The notes below the pieces were generated by a model. The model saw only the letters and a list, made by a program, of their open reading frames with translations. It was not told the DNA's origin and did not search any database. From Exercitatus varius (lineage in GTDB: Bacteria; Pseudomonadota; Gammaproteobacteria; Enterobacterales; Pasteurellaceae): DNA of 64,000 nucleotides. Numbering within the stretch: position 1 is the first letter of the stretch; each line of letters begins with the position of its first letter. Position numbers and translations under genes: made by a program. Positions 54,300 to 61,972 of this stretch are shown here, piece after piece. The stretch spans positions 1-64,000 of the forward strand of contig NZ_JARQTO010000010.1 in the NCBI RefSeq assembly GCF_029577735.1, read 5' to 3'.

Positions 54300-54407
54300 A
54301 AAAACTGTGAAAAATTTATGCGTAATCGCCGGCGCGATTACTTATGGCTTCGCCACCGTTGGCAAAGCCAACGTTCAAAAAACGTTGCTTTTTGTGACCG
54401 CACTTTA
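54298..54407 (+). repeat. Three-hairpin dispersed repeat, copy C, between cydD and cydC
   Basis: AAAAAAACTGTGAAAAATTT, GTAATCGC-CGGC-GCGATTAC (perfect), GGCTTCGCCA-CCGT-TGGCAAAGCC, CAACGTT-CAAAA-AACGTTG, then GCTTTTTGTGACCGCACTTTA. All three hairpins intact. In the lolA-equivalent frame it is open for 41 codons from a GTG at 54306 to TAA at 54429-54431, with a signal-peptide-like composition. It accounts for most of the 178-bp gap between the two subunit genes. Confidence 0.9.
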
Positions 54408-54477
54408 CCTATTTATAAGCGACAAAAAATAAAAGTACGATCGAAAAAAACATCATTTTGAGGAAAACGACCATAAA

Positions 54478-56202
54478 ATGCGTGCATTACTTCCCTATTT
54501 AAAACTGTTTCGCCATGCCAAAGCCTCTTTAGCGCTCGGCGTGATATTGATGATAACCGGGCTTGCCGCCGGCATCGGTTTACTTTCGCTTTCCGGCTGG
54601 TTCCTTGCCGCCACCGCCATTGCCGGCGCAGGAACGCTGTTCAACTTTTTCTATCCCTCCGCCGGCGTACGCGGTTTAGCCATCGGACGCACCGCCGCCC
54701 GTTATTTCGAACGCTTAGTCACGCACGACGCCACCTTTCGTATTCTCGCCAAATTGCGGGTGCAGGTATTTGAAAAAATCATTCCGTTGTCGCCCGCGGT
54801 GCTAAACCGTTACCGCAACAGTGATTTGCTGAATCGTCTGGTCGCGGACGTCGACACCCTGGACAGCCTGTATTTACGTCTGATTGCGCCTTTCATCAGC
54901 GCATCGGCGGTGATTATTTTTATGACGATCGGATTAAGCTTTTTCAGTTTACCGCTCGCCCTTTTTATCGGCGGCACATTGTTAATTCTGTTATTGGTGA
55001 TGCCGCCGGTTTTTTACCGCCTCGGCACGCGATTCGGCGCGAAACTGACCCAATCCCGCGCCCGCTATCGCGAACAATTTGTGGAATTCATTCAGGCTCA
55101 AGCGGAACTGCTGCTGTTTAACGCTTCGTCCGCATTGCGCGACCAATTAAACCGAACCGAGCAAAACTGGCAGGCTTATCAACGGCGGGAAAGCAATTTG
55201 TCGGGATTATCCACCGCACTTTTCATGTTTTTCAACGGATTATTGGTGGTGCTCACCTTATGGCTGGCGGCCGCCACCGAATTCGGTTCGGAGCTTGAAC
55301 AATTCGCCTTTATCGCCTTATTCACCATGTCCGCGCTGGCAGCATTTGAAATTTTAATTCCCCTTGGCGCGGCGTTTTTACATATCGGACAAGTGATCGC
55401 TTCCGCCGAACGGGTAAGCGATATTGCGCGGCAAAAGCCGCCGGTGGACTTTTCCGGCACACAAAGTGCGGTCAAAAATTCCAACGTTTTATTCGACGTA
55501 AAACAAGTGACGTTCCGTTATCCCGACCGTTCCCAGCTTGCCTTAAACCGGCTGGATTTGCAGATTCTGCGCGGAACAAAAGTCGCTCTATTAGGCAAAA
55601 CGGGCAGCGGAAAATCCACGCTGTTGCAGTTATTGGTACGCAATTATGCGCCCGATAGCGGCGAAATTTTATTTGCCGAACAACCGATTTCCGCTTACAG
55701 TGAAAGCGCGTTACGCGCGCAAATGGCCGTTTTAACTCAACGCGTCCATATATTCAGCGACAGTTTGCGCAACAATTTGCAACTGGCAAGCCGTTCGATC
55801 TTGACCGAGCGGCAAATCAGCGATGTGTTAAATCGGGTCGGTCTGCAACATCTTGCGGAACGAGGTCCGGAACAATGGCTCGGCGACGGCGGACGCCCGC
55901 TTTCCGGCGGCGAACAGCGTCGCTTGGGGTTAGCCCGTATTTTATTAAGCGACGCGCCGATTTTATTATTGGACGAACCGACGGAAGGGCTGGATCGCGA
56001 AACGGAACGCCGTATGTTGCGGCTCATTTTTGAACACGCAAAAGAGAAAACCTTAATTATGGTGACACACCGATTAACGGAAATTGAACGGTTCGATCAG
56101 ATTTATGTCATCGATGACAGTCGTTTAATCGAAAACGGACGTTTTGATGAATTAATGGAACGGGAAAACGGTTTATTTAAGCGGTTAACGGCGAGAATTT
56201 AG
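54478..56202 (+). CDS. cydC: Heterodimeric ABC exporter subunit CydC
   Basis: 574 residues. Partner of CydD. Transmembrane domain (about 15-310), then ATPase with Walker A LLGKTGSGKSTL (about 375), canonical signature PLSGGEQRRLGLARILL, Walker B LLLDEPTEGLD and H-loop VTHRL. Separated from cydD by the dispersed repeat with an uptake signal; AGGAAAACGACC serves as ribosome site. Confidence 0.94.
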   Translation: MRALLPYLKLFRHAKASLALGVILMITGLAAGIGLLSLSGWFLAATAIAGAGTLFNFFYPSAGVRGLAIGRTAARYFERLVTHDATFRILAKLRVQVFEKIIPLSPAVLNRYRNSDLLNRLVADVDTLDSLYLRLIAPFISASAVIIFMTIGLSFFSLPLALFIGGTLLILLLVMPPVFYRLGTRFGAKLTQSRARYREQFVEFIQAQAELLLFNASSALRDQLNRTEQNWQAYQRRESNLSGLSTALFMFFNGLLVVLTLWLAAATEFGSELEQFAFIALFTMSALAAFEILIPLGAAFLHIGQVIASAERVSDIARQKPPVDFSGTQSAVKNSNVLFDVKQVTFRYPDRSQLALNRLDLQILRGTKVALLGKTGSGKSTLLQLLVRNYAPDSGEILFAEQPISAYSESALRAQMAVLTQRVHIFSDSLRNNLQLASRSILTERQISDVLNRVGLQHLAERGPEQWLGDGGRPLSGGEQRRLGLARILLSDAPILLLDEPTEGLDRETERRMLRLIFEHAKEKTLIMVTHRLTEIERFDQIYVIDDSRLIENGRFDELMERENGLFKRLTARI

Positions 56203-56245
56203 CCGAAGCGTAAAGTCGCTTCCGCTGAGATTTTTATCCGCTGAA

Positions 56246-56360
56246 TGGGCGGAAACCTCCCCAGTGATTCTCGGCACACAGAAATTCTGACTTTGGCTGC
56301 TTTCTTCCGAACCTGACCAGGTAAACCAGACACCGTTGCGAGAGACCGAGGAGGTTCCCA
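56246..56360 (-). ncRNA. ffs: 4.5S RNA (bacterial signal recognition particle RNA)
   Basis: Minus strand from GGGAACCTCC (near 56359) to GGAGGTTTCC (near 56250), whose ends pair. The apical domain contains the diagnostic GGTCAGGTTCGGAAGAAAGCAG core with the GGAA tetraloop and internal loop that bind Ffh. Preceding minus-strand sequence has a possible -10 CATAAT at 56409-56404. Adjacent to tesB, as in enterobacteria. Confidence 0.95.
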
Positions 56361-56449
56361 TCGAACTCACCGATTTGCTTTCGCATACCGATTGAGTGGG
56401 CGTATTATGCGTGAATCGTCCCCAAAATGCAAACGAAAAAGGAAATATT

Positions 56450-57325
56450 ATGTCAACCGCATTAAACAGATTAATTACATTACTGAAATTGGAAAAATTG
56501 GACGACGGGCTATTCCGCGGCAACTGCGAAGATCTGGGATTTCGCCAGGTATTCGGCGGACAAGTGGTGGCACAGGCGCTTTCCGCCGCTATGCAGGTGG
56601 CGTCGCCGAACCGCTTGTTACATTCCTGTCATGCTTATTTCTTAGCGCCCGGTGACAGCAGTTATCCGATTATTTACGACGTTGAAACCCTGCGCGAAGG
56701 GCACAACTTCACTGCGTTGCGGGTGAAAGCCATTCAGCACAACCGACCGATTTGTCATGTCACCGCGTCTTTCCAGGTGGAAGAATACGGTTTCGAACAC
56801 CAAAGCAAGATGCCACAGGTGGAATCGCCGGAAGAATGGATTTCCGAGAGCTCGGCGCTTAAGCAGGCGGCGCTCTTTATACCGGAAAACGTACGCGACA
56901 AATTTCTGGCGGAACGTCCGTTCGAGATTCGTTCCAAATACATTAACAATCCGTTCCGCGGTCAAAAACTGCCGCCGGAACAATTCGTTTGGGTTCGAAC
57001 TAACGGCGAAGCGCCGCTTGACGCCAATATTCAGAAATGTCTGCTGGCTTACTTTTCCGATTTTCACTGTATTTTGACCGCACTTCATCCCCATGAAAAA
57101 GGATTTTTGCAGAAAGGTATGAAAGTCGCCACTATCGACCACAGCATTTGGTTCCACCGCAGCTTTGATTTAAACGATTGGCTGCTTTATGCCATTGAAA
57201 GCAACAATGCCTACGCCGCACGCGGTTTGTCACGCGGACAGATTTTCGACAAATACGGACGCCTAATCGCGACAACCCAGCAGGAAGGTTTAATCCGTTT
57301 TACCGAAGAAGCAAAAACGCTTTAA
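56450..57325 (+). CDS. tesB: Acyl-CoA thioesterase II
   Basis: 291 residues from ATG at 56450 with AAGGAAATATT upstream. A longer in-frame ATG at 56396 is in the ffs promoter region. Double hot-dog fold enzyme hydrolysing medium- and long-chain acyl-CoA. Motifs: GNCEDLGFRQVFGGQVVAQALSAA, SCHAYFLAPGD, YDVETLREGHNFTALRVKA and ATIDHSIWFHRSFDLNDWLLY, where the C-terminal Asp of the D-T/S-Q triad region is D in TIDHSIWFH. Confidence 0.94.
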   Translation: MSTALNRLITLLKLEKLDDGLFRGNCEDLGFRQVFGGQVVAQALSAAMQVASPNRLLHSCHAYFLAPGDSSYPIIYDVETLREGHNFTALRVKAIQHNRPICHVTASFQVEEYGFEHQSKMPQVESPEEWISESSALKQAALFIPENVRDKFLAERPFEIRSKYINNPFRGQKLPPEQFVWVRTNGEAPLDANIQKCLLAYFSDFHCILTALHPHEKGFLQKGMKVATIDHSIWFHRSFDLNDWLLYAIESNNAYAARGLSRGQIFDKYGRLIATTQQEGLIRFTEEAKTL

Positions 57326-57437
57326 TAACTAAGGATAGTTCGGTATCATAGCGGATTATTTTGAATCCGATGAATTCCTCCGACACCTTCACCGGTCAGA
57401 CGGAAATCAACAAGTAAAAAAATCAAATAGGTTAAAC

Positions 57438-59165
57438 GTGAATATTCAACAACTTCTTTCAGAACAAATCGGACAAGCTATGATCGCGGCGGGTGCGCAA
57501 CAGCCCGTGGAACCGGCGGTGCGTCAATCGGGTAAACCGCAATTCGGCGATTACCAGGCGAACGGCATTATGGGCGCCGCAAAGAAATTAGGCTTAAACC
57601 CGCGCGAATTTGCGCAAAAAGTGCTGGATAATTTAAAACTCGACGGCATTGCGGAAAAATTGGAAATTGCCGGTCCGGGTTTCATCAATATTTTCTTAGC
57701 AAAAAACTGGCTGGCAAATAACGCGGACAAGATGTTAAGTGCGGTCAATTTTGGGATAAAAACGGAAAAACCGCAAACCATCGTGGTGGATTATTCCTCT
57801 CCTAACGTTGCAAAAGAAATGCACGTAGGACATTTGCGTTCGACCATTATCGGCGATGCCGTAGTACGCACTCTGGAATTTTTAGGCAATCACGTCATTC
57901 GCGCCAACCATGTAGGCGACTGGGGCACCCAATTCGGTATGCTGATTGCCTATTTGGAAAAAATGGAAAACGAAAACGCCACCGCCATGGAATTAAGCGA
58001 TTTGGAAGCGTTCTATCGTGCGGCGAAAGAACATTATGACAGCAATGAAGCCTTTGCGGAAAAAGCCCGTAATTATGTGGTCAAACTGCAAAGCGGCGAC
58101 GAATATTGCCGTATGATGTGGAAAAAACTGGTGGACATCACCATGCGTCACAATCAGGAAAACTACAACCGACTAAACGTGACTTTAACGGAAAAAGACG
58201 TAATGGGCGAAAGCCTGTATAACCCGATGTTGCCGGAAATCGTCGCGGATCTGAAAAAACAGGGCTTAGCGGTGGAAGATGACGGCGCTTTAGTGGTTTA
58301 TCTGGATGAATTCAAAAACAAAGACGGCGATCCCATGGGCGTTATCGTACAGAAAAAAGACGGCGGATTCCTTTACACCACAACCGACATTGCGGCGGCA
58401 AAATACCGCTGTCACCAATTACATGCGGATCGCGTATTAGTGTTTTCGGACAGCCGCCAAAGCCAACATATGCAACAAGCCTGGTTAATCACCCGGAAAG
58501 CGGGTTATGTGCCGGATTCCTTCAGCCTTGAACACCCTTTCTTCGGCATGATGCTGGGCAAAGACGGCAAACCGTTCAAAACCCGCACGGGCGGCACGGT
58601 AAAATTGAAAGATCTGTTGGATGAAGCGGTGGAACGGGCCGATAAACTGATTTCCGAGCGCAATCCGGATTTGACCGCCGAAGAAAAAGCCGCGGTGGTG
58701 GAAGCGGTTGCCATCGGTTCGGTAAAATATTCCGATTTATCTAAAAACCGTACCACGGACTACGTTTTCGATTGGGATAACATGTTGACCTTCGAAGGTA
58801 ACACGGCGCCTTATATGCAATATGCCTATACGCGCATTCGTTCCATCTTCGCCCGCGCCGGTATCGAGCCAAGCCGTCTCAGCGACGAAATTGTGTTAAC
58901 CGACGATAAGGAACGCGCGCTGGTCATCAAATTATTGCAATTCGAAGAAGCGCTCAATGGCGTGGCAAAAGACGGCATGCCGCATATTCTTTGCCAGTAT
59001 TTATACGAACTGGCGGGCACCTTTTCCGGTTTTTACGAAGCCTGCCCGATTTTAAATGCGGAACAGCCAATCAAAAACAGCCGCTTGAAACTGGCGGCGT
59101 TAACCGCAAAAACCTTAAAACAAGGCTTGGATTTACTCGGCATTAAAACCGTCGAAAAAATGTAA
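57438..59165 (+). CDS. argS: Arginyl-tRNA synthetase
   Basis: 575 residues, E. coli 577. Class I synthetase: N-terminal additional domain, HIGH-like AKEMHVGHLRSTIIGD (about 120-140), KMSKS replaced region KPFKTRTGGTVKLKDLLDEA, and C-terminal anticodon domain ending QGLDLLGIKTVEKM. Followed by an intrinsic terminator. Confidence 0.97.
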   Translation: MNIQQLLSEQIGQAMIAAGAQQPVEPAVRQSGKPQFGDYQANGIMGAAKKLGLNPREFAQKVLDNLKLDGIAEKLEIAGPGFINIFLAKNWLANNADKMLSAVNFGIKTEKPQTIVVDYSSPNVAKEMHVGHLRSTIIGDAVVRTLEFLGNHVIRANHVGDWGTQFGMLIAYLEKMENENATAMELSDLEAFYRAAKEHYDSNEAFAEKARNYVVKLQSGDEYCRMMWKKLVDITMRHNQENYNRLNVTLTEKDVMGESLYNPMLPEIVADLKKQGLAVEDDGALVVYLDEFKNKDGDPMGVIVQKKDGGFLYTTTDIAAAKYRCHQLHADRVLVFSDSRQSQHMQQAWLITRKAGYVPDSFSLEHPFFGMMLGKDGKPFKTRTGGTVKLKDLLDEAVERADKLISERNPDLTAEEKAAVVEAVAIGSVKYSDLSKNRTTDYVFDWDNMLTFEGNTAPYMQYAYTRIRSIFARAGIEPSRLSDEIVLTDDKERALVIKLLQFEEALNGVAKDGMPHILCQYLYELAGTFSGFYEACPILNAEQPIKNSRLKLAALTAKTLKQGLDLLGIKTVEKM

Positions 59166-59177
59166 TTTTTCAATTAT

Positions 59178-59205
59178 TCCCTCTTCAATATGAAGAGGGA
59201 TTTTT
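59178..59205 (+). terminator. Terminator of argS
   Basis: CCCTCTTC (59179-59186), loop AATAT, GAAGAGGG, then ATTTTT. Only 14 bp before the next start codon region. Confidence 0.88.
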
Positions 59206-59218
59206 CTAAGGGGTTAAT

Positions 59219-60124
59219 ATGAAAAAAACATTATCCGTCATTCTGGTATCGTCCGCTATTGCGCTTTCCGGCTGTTACGACAAAGAAACCCGGGAAAAAC
59301 TGCAACAGGCGGAACAAACGGCCGCTCAGTTAAAAACGGATTTACAGCAGGCGCAGGACGAACTGGCAAAAGTGCGGTCGGAAATTCCCGCATTATTGGT
59401 AAAACCGGTGGAAATTTTTAATCAGTCCGCTGAATTTAAACGCCAAAATCCCAAACCGCAGGATTTCATCACGGAAAGTACGGCTTCCGTGAAAGTATTT
59501 CTGGTGGACACCGGCGTACAATGGTTAAACGAACTCCTCTACAACAAAATTGCGGCGGATTATCTCAACACCGACAATCACGCCGACAAGCAGGAAATCG
59601 AAGCCATTCTGGATCCGAAAGCCCGGCTGCAGGCGATTTTCAGCCGGCAATACGAATCCGCCCGAAAAAGCGCCGAAGCCTTTGAAAGCCGCGCTAACGA
59701 CTATTCGCAAACCATGCGTTACATCGGACAACGGCAAAATGTCGTCACTTTCGAGCAAGTGACTTTTATGGACGGCGGCGGCGCGCATCCGATGAGCTGG
59801 ACCAACTACATCAACATCGATACGAATAAAAAAGCCGTCATCGACTTGGCCTCCGCCTTCGGCAACGACAATCTGGCCAAAGTCAAAGACGCCTTATGGG
59901 GAGCTTACAAACTTTATAACGCCCAAAACGGCATGCGCAGAGAAGCCGACTATTTTGTGTCAAAAAACGAATTTGACGTGTCACCGGATTTCTATTTCAC
60001 CGCCGGCGGTGTGGCGTTCAATTATGCGCCCTACGCGGTTGGTTCCTACGCCGAAGGAGAAATTCAACTGCTGTTGCCTTGGTCTGCCGCGCGTCAATGG
60101 CTAAAACCCGAATATCTGTGGTAA
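59219..60124 (+). CDS. DUF3298-type lipoprotein with coiled coil
   Basis: 301 residues. Lipobox LSGC (Cys at 19) after MKKTLSVILVSSAIALSGC. Residues about 22-58 are a coiled coil (ETREKLQQAEQTAAQLKTDLQQAQDEL). The rest has the RsiV/DUF3298 pattern: QRQNVVTFEQVTFMDGGGAHPMS, YINIDTNKKAVIDLASAF and YAVGSYAEGEIQLLLPWS. In other bacteria DUF3298 domains are found in lysozyme-binding anti-sigma factors and peptidoglycan-related proteins; a role here is unknown. No partner sigma factor is visible. Confidence 0.85.
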   Translation: MKKTLSVILVSSAIALSGCYDKETREKLQQAEQTAAQLKTDLQQAQDELAKVRSEIPALLVKPVEIFNQSAEFKRQNPKPQDFITESTASVKVFLVDTGVQWLNELLYNKIAADYLNTDNHADKQEIEAILDPKARLQAIFSRQYESARKSAEAFESRANDYSQTMRYIGQRQNVVTFEQVTFMDGGGAHPMSWTNYINIDTNKKAVIDLASAFGNDNLAKVKDALWGAYKLYNAQNGMRREADYFVSKNEFDVSPDFYFTAGGVAFNYAPYAVGSYAEGEIQLLLPWSAARQWLKPEYLW

Positions 60125-60256
60125 GAAGAAAAAACTTTCGATTTTTTGACCGCACTTTTCCCGTTGGCTTTTCTTTCGACGCAAAATGCCCGATTATTTT
60201 TACGGCTTCCGTTTCCACGAGCCATAAAAAACGACCAAAATAAGATATGAACCGAT

Positions 60257-60298
60257 AAAGTGCGGGCAAAAAAACGATCGTTTTTTCTCCCGCACTTT
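60257..60298. repeat. Inverted uptake-signal hairpin, 60125-60452 gap
   Basis: AAAGTGCGGG (60257-60266) faces CCCGCACTTT (60289-60298) around an inner palindrome AAAAAACGATCGTTTTTT. Variant signal AAGTGCGGG on both arms. An ordinary uptake signal lies at about 60149-60157. Likely terminator of the DUF3298 gene; no gene seen in the rest of the gap. Confidence 0.7.
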
Positions 60299-60452
60299 TC
60301 CCGAATGAAAGAAACTCACCGACACGCGCCCAACGGCGCATTCCGCTAGCCGTTATTAGCTCAATTTGATCACGAATTTGCAAGCGTTGTAAAATAGTGC
60401 AATTCAAGCGGAATCATCCGTTCAATAACGAAATGAAGCTGGAGGAATAACG

Positions 60453-61640
60453 ATGCAAAATTTTAATTATTTCACGCCGACCCGAATCATTTTCGGGAAA
60501 GATACCGAACAGCAGACGGGCGAACTGATTAAAGCTCAAGGCTGCAAAAAAATCCTGATTCATTACGGCGGTCAAAGTGCGAAAAAATCCGGTTTGTTAG
60601 ATCGTATTAAAGCCTCGCTCGATAACGCCGGCATCGCCTATACGGAGCTGGGCGGCGTGGTGCCGAATCCGTTGTTATCTCTGGTTTATCAAGGCATTGA
60701 TTTGTGTAAAAAAGAAAAGGTAGATTTTATTCTTGCCGTGGGCGGCGGCAGCGTCATTGATTCCGCCAAGGCCATTGCCTACGGCGTTGCCGAACCCGAT
60801 AAAGACGTCTGGGAACTTTACGATCGCAAACGCCAGGCCGCCACTTGCTTGCCGGTCGCCACCGTGTTAACCATTGCCGCCGCCGGCAGCGAAATGAGCC
60901 CGAGTTCCGTCATCACCAAAGACGAAGGCGGCATCAAACGGGGTTATAGCAACGATTTGTCGCGCCCGAAATTCTCTATTTTAAATCCCGAACTCACTAT
61001 GACGTTGCCTGCATATCAAACCGCCAGCGGCAATGCGGATATTTTAATGCATACTATGGAACGTTATTTTACCCCACACAACACCATGGAAATCACCGAT
61101 TCCATTGCCGAAGGCTTATTAAAAACCGTGATGAAAAATGCGCGGATTCTGGTAGAAGATCCGCAAAATTACGAAGCCCGCGCAGAAATTATGTGGAGCG
61201 GCAGTTTATCCCATAACGGTTTAACCGGTTGCGGCGGCGGACAAGGCGATTGGGCGACTCACATGTTAGAACACGAATTAAGCGGTTTGTTCGGTGTCAC
61301 TCACGGCGCGGGTTTAGCGGCGATTTGGGGGCATTGGGCAAGATATGTTTATAAAGACTGCCTGCCGCGCTTCGAACGTTTCGCCGTGCAAGTGATGGGT
61401 GTTACAGCGGCTGAGAATGCGGAACAAACCGCCTTAAAAGGCATCGAAGCCATGGAAGACTTCTTTCGCAGCATCGGCATGCCGACCAATTTATCCGAAT
61501 TGGGCGTAAACGCCGGTGCGGAGCAAATCGCCGAAATGGCTAGAAAATGCGCTATCGCCACCAACGGCTGCGCCGGTGCCGTCAAACCCTTATACGAACA
61601 GGATATGATAGCTATTTACACGGCGGCGCAAAACGCATAA
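60453..61640 (+). CDS. Iron-dependent alcohol dehydrogenase (YqhD/butanol dehydrogenase-like)
   Basis: 395 residues, ATG at 60453 with GGAGGAATAACG upstream. Group III alcohol dehydrogenase: NAD(P)-binding GGGS at 97-100, DSAKAIAYG, AAAGSEMSPSSVITK, metal ligands Asp at 196 and His at 200 (SGNADILMHTMERY), and the downstream His pair in THMLEHELSGLFGVTHGAGLA. Reduces aldehydes such as butyraldehyde or methylglyoxal-type compounds, mostly with NADPH. Substrate not resolved. Stand-alone gene. Confidence 0.92.
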   Translation: MQNFNYFTPTRIIFGKDTEQQTGELIKAQGCKKILIHYGGQSAKKSGLLDRIKASLDNAGIAYTELGGVVPNPLLSLVYQGIDLCKKEKVDFILAVGGGSVIDSAKAIAYGVAEPDKDVWELYDRKRQAATCLPVATVLTIAAAGSEMSPSSVITKDEGGIKRGYSNDLSRPKFSILNPELTMTLPAYQTASGNADILMHTMERYFTPHNTMEITDSIAEGLLKTVMKNARILVEDPQNYEARAEIMWSGSLSHNGLTGCGGGQGDWATHMLEHELSGLFGVTHGAGLAAIWGHWARYVYKDCLPRFERFAVQVMGVTAAENAEQTALKGIEAMEDFFRSIGMPTNLSELGVNAGAEQIAEMARKCAIATNGCAGAVKPLYEQDMIAIYTAAQNA

Positions 61641-61688
61641 TGAGCGCGTTTTTATCACGTCAATAAAAGCAAAACCGGACGTTCGGTA

Positions 61689-61716
61689 TGCCGAATTCGG
61701 ATAGATTCGGCATTAT
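61689..61716 (+). terminator. Possible terminator after the alcohol dehydrogenase
   Basis: ATGCCGAAT, loop TCGGATAG, ATTCGGCAT, then TATAAATTT. The T-run is weak. Confidence 0.5.
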
Positions 61717-61794
61717 AAATTTATCCGTTTCCCATGCGGCGACATTATTTTGCCTTTTGCACGGGATTTTTCCCGTAAAAATTTTAATTGTGCC

Positions 61795-61822
61795 CTTGAA
61801 ATTCATCTCCACTCCCCCATTT
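61795..61822 (+). promoter_or_regulatory. Sigma-32 heat-shock promoter P1 of dnaK
   Basis: CTTGAAA (61795-61801), 13-bp spacer, CCCCATTT (61815-61822): exact match to the sigma-32 consensus CTTGAAA-N13-CCCCATNT. Confidence 0.85.
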
Positions 61823-61884
61823 TCCAAAACAAGACGGATTTGCACCGCACTTTTGAAAAATTAAAAAAATTTTTAAATTTGCCT

Positions 61885-61912
61885 CTTGAAAAAGAAATTG
61901 CAATCCACATTT
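61885..61912 (+). promoter_or_regulatory. Second sigma-32-like promoter P2 of dnaK
   Basis: CTTGAAA (61885-61891), 13-bp spacer, CCACATTT (61905-61912). The -35 is exact, the -10 has one mismatch. About 60 bp before the dnaK start. Between P1 and P2 lies AT-rich DNA with an uptake signal-like GCACCGCACTTTT. Confidence 0.65.
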
Positions 61913-61972
61913 TAATATCACGTAAGAACGCGCAGGCGTTCGGTGAAACGAATTAAAACTAGGAGAAACAAA

